DNA from: Diploscapter coronatus
Lineage: Eukaryota; Nematoda; Chromadorea; Rhabditida; Rhabditidae
Assembly (NCBI GenBank): GCA_964036155.1
Contig: OZ038423.1
Location: forward strand, 23,017,249-23,081,248
Length of the DNA stretch: 64,000 nucleotides
Direction of reading: 5' to 3'
Below the pieces are notes generated by a model, which did not search any database, was not told the origin of the DNA, and saw nothing but the letters and a program-made list of their open reading frames with translations. Made by a program: the position numbers and the translations under genes. Below, piece after piece: positions 27,701 to 40,058 of this stretch; position 1 is the stretch's first letter, and every line of letters begins with the position of its first letter.

Positions 27701-30700
27701 TTTTTGTCTGCACTTGGAGCCGCCACAATGCACTTTTCAAAGTTCTTCGAGTCTCTTTAAGGCTATTTCCAGCAATTTTTGCCCTCGCCAGTAATTTTTA
27801 CACCCTCTAAAGCTCCTTTGAACTCTTCCAGGGCCTAGAGAGATTTGATTGGATTTCCTCTATGCGCGCGGTGCCCGAAAAAGAAGCGCCTTGAAGATAA
27901 TCGAGTACAGCAAAATGTAGGCGAGGTCGTTAATGCAATGGAAACAATAACTTATGAAATTCGCTTCGAAAACTCAAAAATTCAGCTATGCAGACAAGAT
28001 CCACTCAATTATGATCAACTGCCTTATTTGATGATAACAAAAGGTTTTATCTGCATGGCGATAAGGTAATCTTGAATCATAGTGTTCTGGTCCTCTGGAC
28101 ACGATGTTCAAATTCTTTTCAGAATGGAAAATTTTGCTATTTTAAAGATCTTCGTTCTGCAAAACGAACGGTTTCAAGTCCCTGCATTTGTATAGACTTG
28201 CAAACTTCATGCTCCCCCATATGGAAAATTCGTGCTGAATTGAGAGTTTAGCTGCCTTCGCTGCAGATTTTCGGTTGGACGCATCCGTACACCTCAATGT
28301 TGGAATTTCCATCGTTATCATTCGGTCCCTGCCCAATCTCCATAAATGTGCTCATTTGGCTTGCAAAGGATTTTGCGAGCGCGCGGGGTTCGCTCCGACT
28401 CGAGTCGAGAAAAATTGCCGGCAGGCCATGAAATATTGCAAATGGGATTTGTGTTGGTGGGAGCGCCGACCGATACCCAAAATATGTGCACCAAATTGAG
28501 TTATGGACGAGAAGAAAGTTGCGGATTTTATAGCGAAAGAATCGAGATTGATAGACGGGGACAAAGATTTTGGGAAGAAAAAGCCCGACTTCCTTATGAA
28601 AATGATGAAGATATCATGGTTTTATGATACAACCCCAGTAAAAAGAACTAAGCAGAAACGAATTATTTTTAAAAAAATTAGGATCTTTCTGAAACATGCA
28701 AAAAAAAAGTTCTCTTTCCATCACATCGACGATGAACTTGTTATCTTGTTATTCTTTTGAAAGTGTACCAAATGTAGGATGATCTTCAGTTCGATGAATT
28801 ATATCAAAATCGCCATAACTGTTGGCTTTTCCTGAAACCCATTTACTCCCGCTGCTGAGTTATTTGTTTTTATCAAACTCTTATCTGCTCGCTTGTTTTT
28901 CTCGTGCGAGATTGATTTCGCTTCTCGGAACGAGTTCCTCCACGTTCCCCTGGCGAATTCCTCAGATCTGCCACGAATCGCCGCAGCTAGTCCAAATGCC
29001 AAATTCGCCCCGAGCCTTCCCCGTTGCTACTTTTTGCACGATTCGATGGAGCCAAGAAAAGCGGGGGCAATGAGAGAGAATCAGAGACGCTCCCCTGAGG
29101 ATGAGACGAAAAATGAGAGTCCGAGAGAGTGGATGAAGAGAAGGGTTTCTGCAGGAGTTGTAATAAGAAACATCAAGAAATAAAGAGTTTTATAAGCTTA
29201 ACTTCGTGGAATGATGAAGTGTACAGACGAAGTTCGATCTTGAATTTTGGAACTATGGAAGTCGAACTTCAATTTTGCTTCATCATCTTGAACTTGGCGA
29301 TGTGGAAAAATCGCGCACTAGCGAATTAATGGGAAAGTCAAAGAACGTCTCCCTACTCTCTCCTAACCCTACAACCCATTTCATCGGACGACATCGCTAC
29401 GTCCTTACTTTTTCAAACCGACTTGAACTTCAAGTTTAGTTTGGAGAATTTTAGAATCTTGAGACCCCTCAAATCTCCATTTTGAGTAAAAATAACTCCC
29501 TCTTCATCTTAAATCAAACATGTTGCGCATCTCCCATATGTCCATATGTCAAATATATGAGCCAAATGTGATGTGTCAATCAAATTAGCCCGACAACAAA
29601 TATGCTCCAATCAGAAAAAGTTACGCTCCATCGTCAAGATGAAATGCGTCCCCTTAAAAATTACCCCGAAAGCACTTCCGCAAAAACGCGGAATAACATC
29701 ACACACAGATGTCATGTTGTGCTCGCAGTAAATAACCAAATTACATTTACATCATTTTTGTCGCCGCGGAATATGAATGCATCATAAAAATATGTGCATA
29801 TATTTCGAGCGAATGGAACATGGATGGTGGCGATTTTTAATCCCAACTCTGTCCTGGGCCCGTACTAAAGTCCCCTGAAAGTAGGAGCGAACTTGGCGTG
29901 AACTATAGGCTATTTCTCTCTCAAAAACGAGTTGAGTTGAACTGAACTTGTCATGAACTAAGTAGGGACTTAGTACGGACCCTGAGTCTTTCGCTACATC
30001 AAATCCTCAGCAAGGTAAAACCCGTGATAAAGCATGGAATTCAATCCTAACGCATGTTTCAACATGGCACAAACATACTTCATTGTTCCTGAAGTTGATA
30101 ACGTGTCGCGAGTTTAGCGATAAAAGGAACAATATGGAAAATATAAAGAATGTATCGGTCAATGTGAAGCTTCGCTTTCATAAAAAGTATGTTGACATAC
30201 CCGTGTCTACTAGACTCCGTTGTATCGTTGGGCGAATCTGAACTACTCTGAGCGGCTTCGCTCGTCCGAATACTCATCTCAGGCTTCCGCATCTCGGTCA
30301 GCAGGGCGAGGCGTTTGGTCTTCTGAAGATTTGCGATCAGTAGCGTATGTATGAAACTAGTCATGACTTTATTTTTAAGATTAAACTTTTCCATACAAAT
30401 CCCAACTAAATTTTATGAAACTTTGTTTCTATTAGATACTATTCAAAAACTGTTACCTGTTATATTGAACTTCTATTCGATCATTTATGATATTACTAAT
30501 TTTGTACATACTATCTTTTCATCTCGACTATTTCAATAAACCGAATAAATATCAAAATCTCAAATCTTTTGTTTCGTATTCAGAAATGAATGGACCCATG
30601 CGGCAGTAAATTCAACTTTGATCGCTTATGACTTTTCAAAACTTGGGCAACCTGAACAAATAATTGCAACTGTTACATCGCGTTACACGCGAAATAGTAG

Positions 30701-33700
30701 GGAAGAGGGTTTTTCCCTGACAATTCCTACACTATTTCTCATGCAACAATGCAGTTACTTTTGTAAATTGCAACATATTTGATGGATGTTTTCGTTGTTT
30801 TGCCATTTCGCGGGTATTTTCGTCCTTCAATTTATCTGCGCTCTGGCATTTCATGTGGTTCTCGCGGTTTTGTGCCGGTGTTTAATTCGACCTCCTTCCT
30901 GACTGCCGTGCGCTTCGAATTTCACGCCCGTTTTGCCCTGTGTTGCTGCTGATGTGCCGGATGATTCGCGCTCATGCATACATTCTTCGAAAATTGTCCG
31001 AGGAATTTGGAAAAGACTTAAAATGCGGAAAAATGGGTTTTGGAAGCGAAATTTGATATCCACGCGAACGGTCAAATGAGATTTTTTTGTTTGTCTCGTT
31101 TTTTCTTCTTTCAATTTGAATTTGAATGAATGTTGCAGAAATGTGACAAAAGAAATACGTTTTGAAAAGGAACTTGCTCAAAATAATCGCATTATTGGTG
31201 TACAAATGCAGAAAAAATGATAAAGCAAGATAATAAAGCGAAAGTTCGCGCACTCCTACACAATTTTGCCAATGATAAATTGGGAAGTTTAGCCTTTCAC
31301 CACCGCCTATTTTCACCGCTAATCCCCCAAGGGGTGAATATCTTTTATCTATGGCTTCGTCTAGCTTATCCCTATTGTAATTTCATTATGTAACTCATTT
31401 CCGAGCTGTGTAATGGCCCATAATTCATCGCGGTCTGGAGGAAGAACAAATGCATGATGACTTCGATCAGACATAAGACTATTCGGAAAAGCTTGTATGT
31501 TTTAATAACATGGAACAAGATATGGAAGGTTCAGATTAGTCAATGATAAGATTTTCCATCTTATCAAATAGTGCGTCTTTTAGATTTACCTTACTAAGAA
31601 TGATGATAGAATTGTACCTGATCACTTTTCAGCGCCAACTGTTTGGCAGCACGATAGATCCCCCAGTACAGATAGAGCATGACGAACAGAGTTGACCAGT
31701 AATACGAAATGTACATGCCCATGTTGAGGAAGCCGTTTGTCATGAATTGGACGTAGCACTCGTGCTCCTTGAGGATCCGACCGGTGCCTGCAATTTCGAG
31801 CCAGTGAATTTAATTTTGGCAACGAGTGACAGGGTCCATCTGATTATCACCACATTCATACATGAAAGGTTCAAAATTTTCATAACCTATCTGTTTTTTT
31901 CATCTCGTAAGGCTTTCAGAATTCTTGCATAGATAAATCTCGAATTTACCTGTGAACGTTCCATACCCAAAGATCGAGACGGAGAACAGTATGCTTGGCA
32001 CCTAAAAATGATAAAATCTTGTTTTTCCAGGGATTTTCTTTCAAATATTTTTTGCATTCAACTGTTCTCTTGCTTTATCTGCGTCATTGCAATGAACCTA
32101 TTCGCTTGACCCAATGAATGCCTAATTGACTTGAATCGTTTGCAAGAATTAGATGGAAGAGAATCTAGGGAATTAATGGACCAACCCAAAATTGAGTTGG
32201 AATTAATTAGCCGAGAAAGGAATTAACGTTGCAAATTTGCAGCTACTTTTTTCCTGGGTAATGGATTTTTTCGTATAAAATTGCTCGACTTCGATTTTCG
32301 TGTTTCTATCCAAGTCTCCCGCATTACTATGTGTATCTATTGAGTTTATGCAATTTGAAGCCGCAGAGAAGCAGACAAAAGTTAGTGAACCTAGAAGTTT
32401 GAGAGGAAAAGAAACACGATCATAAGAGAGAAGGAGAAAATTGACGCCATAACCCAAAAGCGAGCATTGGATTTGTCTCCGGGCTTCACGTCGCAGTGAA
32501 AAGAAGTTATTTGTGCGTCGTTTTACCGCACACAACTTCCCCCCAGGACCCCCGAGCAATCAGCGCCAGGCAGAATTGCCTTTCCGACGGATCCCCCAGT
32601 CTCAAGAAGTTCTCCAGCCAACAAAACCCCCAGAAACCTCGGTCGAAGAAGTAACAATAGACTAGAGTAAAACGGGCGTCGCAAGCCGACGAAGAAATTC
32701 GCGAAAATCCCAAAAACCACGGTAATTAGCGCGGATTTTCCGCATAAACAAGTCACTTCGAATAATTATTTTGGACCATTCTTCCACTCATTGTCTCTCA
32801 CTCACGTCAATAGCCGAAATTAACGGAAATCAGTTGTTAGGTTCGAAATAGCACGGAGATATTTTCGAAAACTCGTGTAAATTGCTCGGGATGGCATGAA
32901 AATAGGTTAAATTAAGTTTTCAGTGATATTGTTCGTGGTCCTCAAAATTCTTGGTTTTGACTTGGGTAAGTGAAATTTTCGGGAAGCAAAAACGCGACGA
33001 CATTTCGACCCAATTGTGTGCTCACTTTGCTGTCCCGTGTACCCGTACCGCAAAGCTAAGGGACGAAGGGCCAATTGAATTGAATTTCGCTTGTATCCTT
33101 GTGCTTGCGCGGGTAGGTGTGACGTCACATCACCCAAACAAACCCACGTGATGCAGAAAAACCCGGAGCAGCTCAATGGATCACTAGTGAGGAAGAACAG
33201 TGTAAACAAAGGGCAGACAAAGGTGGAAGGTAAATTGGAGACCCCAAAGTTTTCTTGTCATAAAGGGAATGCTGCGATATGTTTCAATTTTGAAGAGACA
33301 GAGATTATGATCAAGATATAGATAGTTTTATTCCCGAACGTAAAGCGTTGAATTCTAAAACTTCAGCGCTAACTAATATGCATATAAACAGAATGAGATA
33401 TGATTGGAGAATGCAAATGCTAAATTTGAATATGAATTTCGGCATAAGTTTTCGTCAATGTAACTTTGACTTGAATTACTGGGAATACCTGAAATTTTGG
33501 TGTGATTCGAGGTCTATAAAGTTGTTAGGAGTTTTGAGTTCTATAAAAGTCGCCGCCGAGTCAGCCCTTGAAAATTTTTCCAAACGCTTATTTTTGAAGT
33601 TAAAGGTTGGACAAAAGCTGTAGACCCCTATTCCCGTTATGAGCGCAATCGAACGCACTTGATATGATGTTTCTATCAGTATGGAAATGGTATTCTGAAA

Positions 33701-36700
33701 ATTTCAAGTCCGTAGGTTGAATGCTCAAAAATGCTCAACTCGACAGTTTTCCCTCACTTTGTCAAGAAATTGCGAAACTAAACAAGTTTCATTGTAATTT
33801 TATCAGTTTTAAGTTTAATTTCTGTTCATTTCTACAACTCACTGTCGACAAGGAGATCAGCCTGGCTGGATGATGATTTGTAAAATAAGACTAGTCTTTG
33901 AATGAGAACTGGGCAGTCATTGGTTCAGATGGTTCAAAATCGAACCAAATTCCAATTTTCATTGACGAAAAATCGTGATATTTACGAAAGCAATTAACGA
34001 CTTAATTATGGGGTTTGGACCGGACCAAATCGAAAATTTTCCTCTGATTTAAGTATTTGAAGACCCTACACAATATTTCTGCAAGCTTCAAATCCCATCA
34101 ATATCAAATTTGAGAAACCACTTGCGCTCCCTAGATATGATTTAATCATAAATAGGTAGGCAATATGATAAAGGTAATCAATCTTGCAGAAGTTTTTCAG
34201 CAGAGAAAAACTTACTATCCAGGTGGCGGCAATTATGAGCATGACCTTCTTCGGAGTGCGCCATTGACGGTACATAGCGGGATGCTTCACGGAACAGTAC
34301 CTGAAAATTGAGCCATTGACAAAGAACTATAGATTGTGAGCGTACCGATCGACAGTAATGCCGAAAACGGTGTAGATTGACGCGAGGCACACGATGTAGT
34401 CAACGGATAACCAGAGGTCACACAGAAAGTCGCTCCAATACCATTGCTGTCCTTGGAGAATGAAAGCCGTATAAACGGGGATGCCTTCCAGACCGATTAT
34501 CTGAAGAAGTACTTTCCTTCATTTCTGTAATTTGTTGTAAGAGTTGATCTCGAATACAAGTATTTCAGAGCTCGACTTACTACGAATTCGTTTTAATTTT
34601 TCAAATTTCTCAAATTCTCTTTCGAATATATGTTCCTCTTCAAAGAAAGTAACTGTTTGCGATATTTTGCATTTTACGGACTTCACTAATTTTTCATCTC
34701 ATCTATCCGTGATAAACTCAAATTCATATTCATTCTTTCATCATCACTATGATTCTCCCTGTCGTTTTTGTCTAAGAAGTTTGCTTTCTCTGGGGTTCTT
34801 CATGGCCCTTTAGGGGTGAAGTCTAAAGAAGTACAGAAAGGGGTAGAGATCAATTGAAATTGAGAGATTTTGAGTGGCGCAAAAGAGGAAATAGACTGCG
34901 GATAGGAGGACTCTAAAGTGGCAGAAATAGATTGGAGAGGTAGTGCGTAAGCCCCTGCTTTTGCTGTGTGCGCGATGGCGACGGGGCAGGGAGCAGCACA
35001 ATTCAATTTGCCCTCGAAATGCTGTGCTTCTGCTGCTGTGTCGCAGTGCGCGAGCGACGTTTTTATGAATCAGAATAGGAAAGAGCATCGGGGAGAAAGC
35101 AAATCCCGATTTCAATGACGACTCTGAAAATCTACTACGACTACTTCGCACATGACTAGGGATAGGTTCAAGAATCTAGGTTGAAGTATCTGAATATGTA
35201 AATGACGCACCAATGACTCGACCTATGATGAAGGATGCCCGAAGAATCGCGTCTAAGCATATCAAAAACTCAAGAGTTACTACGACATTATCCCCCGTCA
35301 AGATGAGAAACTGAAAGGACATCGGCAGAATATGCAAAAAGCCCGTGGATCTTTGAACAAGAAAGCTATACTTCATCCAGGGGGAAAGCGCTTGGAACTC
35401 ATCCAATGAAAGCGTCGAATGACGAAGAATTCGATCCAAACAAACCCGGTTCGACCTTTCCAAAAGCGAATCAACTCGAAGTTTGAACTGAACTTTCTAG
35501 CAAAACGTGCTTAATTTTCATGTAACGTTTGATTGACATGTCTGATGAAAAGAAGTTCCTATTTTTTATGGCAAGCCGCGTTATATCAAAGAGTTTTTCT
35601 AAACTATTTTTAGTAAAATGATGATGATATTATCAGGCTCATCTTTCATACCTCAACTTTTAATGATGATGGTTTCAAGATTTCATTGCATGAAGTTTCC
35701 AGTAATTGGGAATTATTGTGCGGGTCTCTTGAGTTTTCCGTTTATTCACCTTCGACAGCATTTTCGAAATTCCTTCCGCGTGTGACTGTGCATGTATGAG
35801 CTTTATTAGCCAGAAAATGCAATTCGACTAGAGAATTCTAAAGAAGGGAGAAAAATGCGAAGAAACAAAATAAGAAGCTGCTTAAAGACCTGCGACTCAA
35901 CAAGCATAACTCCTTAATTGGGGGCTTCCAAAACGAAGTCGGAATGAGGCTTGCTGGTGAAAAGAGAAGGCAGAGAAACCGTTTTTCCGAGCAAGTCGAC
36001 TCTAAAGAAAGCAAGAATTGAACGATGAAGGACGAATTCAAAAGCCTCGTCAATGAATAATTCGGTGATGATGAGACGAGAGCGATGCGTTAGAGAGCCC
36101 AGAGGCAAAAGGGCTCATTGGAAGGGTTATATTTTGGAAGAGAACACCGCGCAGCAAAACGCATTCATCTTGGCGTAGGATAAGTCGCATTCGAGAAAAG
36201 TTGAAAGGCATCGACGGAAAAAGCGATGATGATTCCATGAAAAAAGCGGTAGAAAGATGATACGCAAAGCGATGTCACAGCAGAAAAAGTAGAAGTCTTT
36301 TAAAAGTTCGTGTGTATTTTGGTGATGAAATCGCATCGCTGAATTGTCTCTATTTGTCTCAAAAAGATAAACTTCTCAAGCTAAACTAGTAGCCCCGTCA
36401 ATCCATCAGATAAATCTTGATTCTGTGATCCTACAGCTTCAATTTTTTCGAATTCAATCCTCAGATCTCTCTCGAGAAAGGTGTTCTTCATCAGGCTACG
36501 TTTAACCAAAATGATCAATCCTGCGATAGCTCCAATCTCTTGGTTCTTCTGCATCTGATTTGTGCTCAGACGTCAACGAGATTCATCTCCTTCAACAGCT
36601 CGCTGCACTGCTTCTTCTGCTTCGACTTGCCTTGGGCCTTCGATAACCGCATCCATTACTCTCTTGCCCCCAGGGATTTCCCTCCTTAGGCTCAGAAGGG

Positions 36701-38822
36701 GGAAGCGAGACGAGGAATCTCCACATTCAGAAAGGGGAAATATTCACAACGCGCAGAGTGCCGAGCTTCATCGCTTATTTTCATCGCCTTTCATCACCTC
36801 TCGCCCCTTCTTTGATTTGAGTCCTTCCCAGCAGTGTCTAACTTCTCTCCTCAAACGCATCTCCAGAGGATTCTCACCGTGCAATCTGATATATCAACCA
36901 GTGGTTTTGCATAGAAATGCGCCCATTTCTAGGGGTCTAGAAGAAGAAGAAAAAACCTTTGGAAGACAAAAGATTAGAGCTATTTCTTCGGAACCTGGGT
37001 AGAGACGCAGATCTTTCGGACTATCCTGATGAATCCAGTATCTCGTCCACCACTTATCGCTCATTAAAGCGTTGTCATTGAATTCTCAAACGTCTACGAC
37101 ACAGAAACAGCGTTGCAGAATTGAATAAGATAGAGACATCGGAAATTACAAATGTCTTCTGTTATCTTTACCTAGTCAAGAAATCAACCTACGAACATTT
37201 GTTGTAAAAAGTAACAAGAGCAGCATGGAACATTTTGAGGCTGAAAAACTTCTAGACGACCCAAAGATTCTCAAATCACGATTATACTCTGCGTACTTTG
37301 CACTGAAATTGGACGAAATTTCCGAAAACAAGCATATTCAGGTAAAAAGGCACCAAGATAATAAATTCGAATTGGAAAGTAATCTCCGATTAAATATCCG
37401 GCATGATAAAGACCATCCAAGCAAACGAAATATACCTACACTTTATCATTCTGCTTCCCTATCCTCTTTTTCTCAGGAGTTACGGTATTTTGCACACTAT
37501 TTCTAGCTATTTGGTAAAATTCGTTATGGTAAGGGAAATGACAAGGTGCTCTAGAAATCCGACTAAAAAGATTGCTTGCTCAATGTTGCCTAGATCAAAA
37601 TTTTCTGAGAACAGAACGATAAATAGTAAAGTATATATTACGAAAAAGTTCAAGCTAATGAGCGCCTCATGAACCGTAAACTACATCATTTCCTCCGCCT
37701 TTTCAGGAGTGTAACACTTTTTCGACGACTTTTATTTATTATATATACATTGCCTTGGTGTATATCTACTGCAAATTGGTCTGGGTCTATTATTTTCACG
37801 TACTATTTCGAGATTTCTAGCTTTCTATGTGTGGTCCAAGCTTCATCATTACTCGACCTACTATTTCTTCCGAGCATGAATAAAGCTCTCCCCTCGCACT
37901 TCCTTAGTGTCTATCATCATAGTAGGTCATAAATGATGTGGACACAGATAAACGCTTTTTTTCCCCCAAAAACGAAAATACACATCTTCTGCCAACGTTC
38001 AACAATTGGACCTCCGAGCAATTTCGCAAAAGCATAATACGCTTTAGTGCCCCCCAAAAATGACTGAATATCGTAGATTTTTGGCTGAAAGAAAAAATCT
38101 TTGCAAAAAATAATGAAAAATAAGTGAGGATTAAGGAAATTTGAGACGGACTACCTAAAAAAAATGGGCCCAAAGCCGAGGGGTTACTCGCGCGGCTCAA
38201 ACGGAGCGCGTTCACCAATTTCTAATCCTCCTCCCACCTACCTCTCACCCAAAAATCTTCCAACCAACCAACCAACACAAAACATCCAAGAACGACTATC
38301 AATAGACGTTTAGGATAGGAAAAGTGAAACGAAATGAAAGATAAAATGTTTAGGCCTCAGAAAGCGCATATCTGTTGCATTTACGACATCAATATTGTCG
38401 AAAAGCTGATCATCTCAAAATTTAAAGGTACCAAGTGAAAACTTACCAAATCGGATACCGCCAGAGAAAAGATGAAGTAGTTCGCGGGTTGCCTGAAAAT
38501 TCTTCATAAAAACGCAAGAAATAGACGAAATGAAAAAGTGCGTTTTTAATGAAAAAAAAAACCTGCCTGATATTTTTGTCAAGGTAGTACGACAGAAGCA
38601 CCGCCACATTGCCGACGATTGTGATGATCGACAGAATCGCCATCACGAAAGCGATTATGAACACGAGAAATTCCATCTTCTCCTTACTCTAAGAGTGGAA
38701 ATAGAACGAATACAGTAGCGAATATCGCCTATAAAGGCGTAAAAATTCCACTTGTTCCTTTTCTATCCGCTCGGTAGACACGGTAAATGTCGTCGCATAA
38801 AGATCAGTTTCATTCTTCGTCG
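24791..38822 (-). CDS. gar-2: Muscarinic-type acetylcholine receptor (GAR-1/GAR-2 class GPCR)
   Basis: Seven-helix plasma-membrane receptor for acetylcholine signalling through G proteins. Exons (5' to 3'): 38752-38822, 38567-38688, 38447-38492, 34346-34500, 34216-34300, 31950-32001, 31618-31787, 30201-30322, 27183-27323, 26883-26999, 26609-26764, 26193-26424, 26011-26099, 25780-25813, 25067-25236, 24791-24905 (stop TAG); all phases join, about 625 residues. Seen: an N-glycosylation site (NET), TM1 with GN, TM2 ([12 protein letters not shown]), TM3 with CDLWLSVDY and DRY, TM5, a long polar intracellular loop 3 spread over seven exons, TM6 (ILWTPFY), and TM7 ([13 protein letters not shown]). 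The Asp in SVDY matches the amine-binding Asp of muscarinic receptors. The muscarinic Asn after WTPY in TM6 is Tyr here. The start codon was not found and lies upstream of 38822. GAR-1 versus GAR-2 is not settled. Confidence 0.88.
29856..29982. repeat. Short interspersed inverted-repeat element
   Basis: The left end GGGCCCGTACTAAAGTCCC matches the reverse complement of the right end, GGGTCCGTACTAAGTCCC, over 127 bp. The interior holds two related GAACTTG-type segments. It lies in a receptor intron, contains no ORF, and looks like a MITE, but no clear target duplication was seen. Confidence 0.6.
30691..30746. repeat. Compact hairpin built on the AAATAG motif
   Basis: GAAATAGTAGGGAA pairs with TTCCTACACTATTTC, and GGG pairs with CCC around a short T loop, giving a stem of about 15 bp within a receptor intron. 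It could be a decayed element or a structured RNA. Confidence 0.45.
32002..34215. other. 2.2-kb intron of the acetylcholine receptor gene
   Basis: No further exon was seen. Positions 33120-33127 read TGACGTCA, a perfect CRE palindrome, and CCACGTGA follows about 20 bp downstream. Whether this is an intronic enhancer cannot be judged from sequence alone. Confidence 0.45.
34501..38446. other. 3.9-kb intron of the acetylcholine receptor gene
   Basis: It separates the TM2 exon from the TM2-TM3 exon. Pyrimidine-rich stretches at about 36560-36860 and 37660-37910 contain inverted copies of the AAATAG motif (near 37797 and 37859). The plus-strand ORF at 36562-37002 has biased composition and no splice or domain support. 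Confidence 0.5.
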
Positions 38823-40058
38823 CTGAAAGGGGATTCTGATGGCCGACGTCAAGTGGTCGTCACATCGTCTGAATTCGCACGATGGAGGCACTGTAGATTT
38901 TTCTGAGATTTTTGGGACTTCTTGAGATTCTTGGAGTTTGACTATCGCAAAAATGAACTTCGTGGTTGGGATGGTTTCGAATTTTTAGAGGTCACTGTAG
39001 AAAATTTGATCTCTTTGAAACAAAGATTGATCTCTTGTCTGGAATGATAGCTGAAATGTCACTAGGTCTATAAGGCCCACACAGCCTAGGGCATGGGCCG
39101 GAGAATGTAAGGATGCTTTCCTGAAAGAGCGAATAGAACTTTTCACTCTCGCTCTTTTTCGCCTCTCCATTTCCTCGAACTATTTTCCACCCAATTTTGC
39201 GTCGTGTTCTTTCGCCCCTATGTCTCCAGACTATTTCCAATTTTCCGAGACTCCCTAGCTTTCCCTCCTTCAATTCACTTTTCTAAATGCCTCAGGGATA
39301 GAGTGGCCCCGCCCCCCTTAAGGCTCCCTGCCTTTTCCGCTATTCAAATTGCCGCCAAAAATTGGCTGGTAGGTCAGACGGGTTTGCGAAAAATAGTATG
39401 CTTCATAGAAGAGAGCACCGAGAAGTTGGACACGACGAAATAGCGAGAAAAGGTGAAGGAATAGAGAAGGCGAGATAGCGGAGGGAAGCGAGAGAGCGAA
39501 AAGAAGCGAAGGAAACTGGGCGAGAAATGCGAGTGCCTATGTTTGCAAGCGCCGGTGTCGAATACGAGAAAGTGACTTCGCACCACTACGCACGCGACGC
39601 GTCGCATCCGGCGATAATAGCCAAGTACTGAGAAACTTCTCCGCGTTTCGCTCGTTTTTCTACGGTTCTCGTGATTACTTTCGGGGTTTTCGCCACGTTT
39701 TTATCGATTTTTCCTTATCGATCAATCGACCGATTTGTCGGGCGGAACTCTGCCCGAGTTTTCACCGAAATGTCGTCGCTTGAGTTGTAGAAAATCGCGA
39801 AAATCCTTTCAATTTTTAACGGACCGTTTTCGAAATTCGACGTAAATAATTTTTGGGAGAAATTTTGTAAAATGCTGGTTAAAATTTAGGAATTTTTAAT
39901 TGGCGTAATGGCATGGGGTTATAGCCTATCTTTCCAAACATTTCTCGGTATTTTCAACTTGTTTTTTTATCAAAAAATTGGCTAGTTTTTCACGCCATCG
40001 CGTCATTTGAAATCGTCGTGAAAAGTTGAAAAATGAGCTATTTTGACGTTTTCAGCGA
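38823..40058. other. Divergent intergenic region between the receptor and cyclin T
   Basis: It probably carries the missing first exon(s) of the receptor and the promoters of both genes. A pyrimidine-rich block (about 39140-39290) faces a purine-rich block (39390-39530). Each carries copies of the GAAATAG motif, so the pair reads as a loose inverted repeat. The DNA from 39600 to 40058 is rich in short TTTTCG/CGAAAA runs. Confidence 0.5.
40054..40055 (+). promoter_or_regulatory. Probable trans-splice acceptor of cyclin T
   Basis: GACGTTTTCAG is followed by CGA and then the ATG at 40059. A strong acceptor three bases before the start codon, with no upstream exon in view, suggests spliced-leader addition. 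Confidence 0.55.

Noticed and set aside
36562..37002. 146-codon ORF on the plus strand
   Set aside because: It lies in a pyrimidine-rich receptor intron, lacks splice sites, and has Ser/Arg/Pro-biased composition without a motif.
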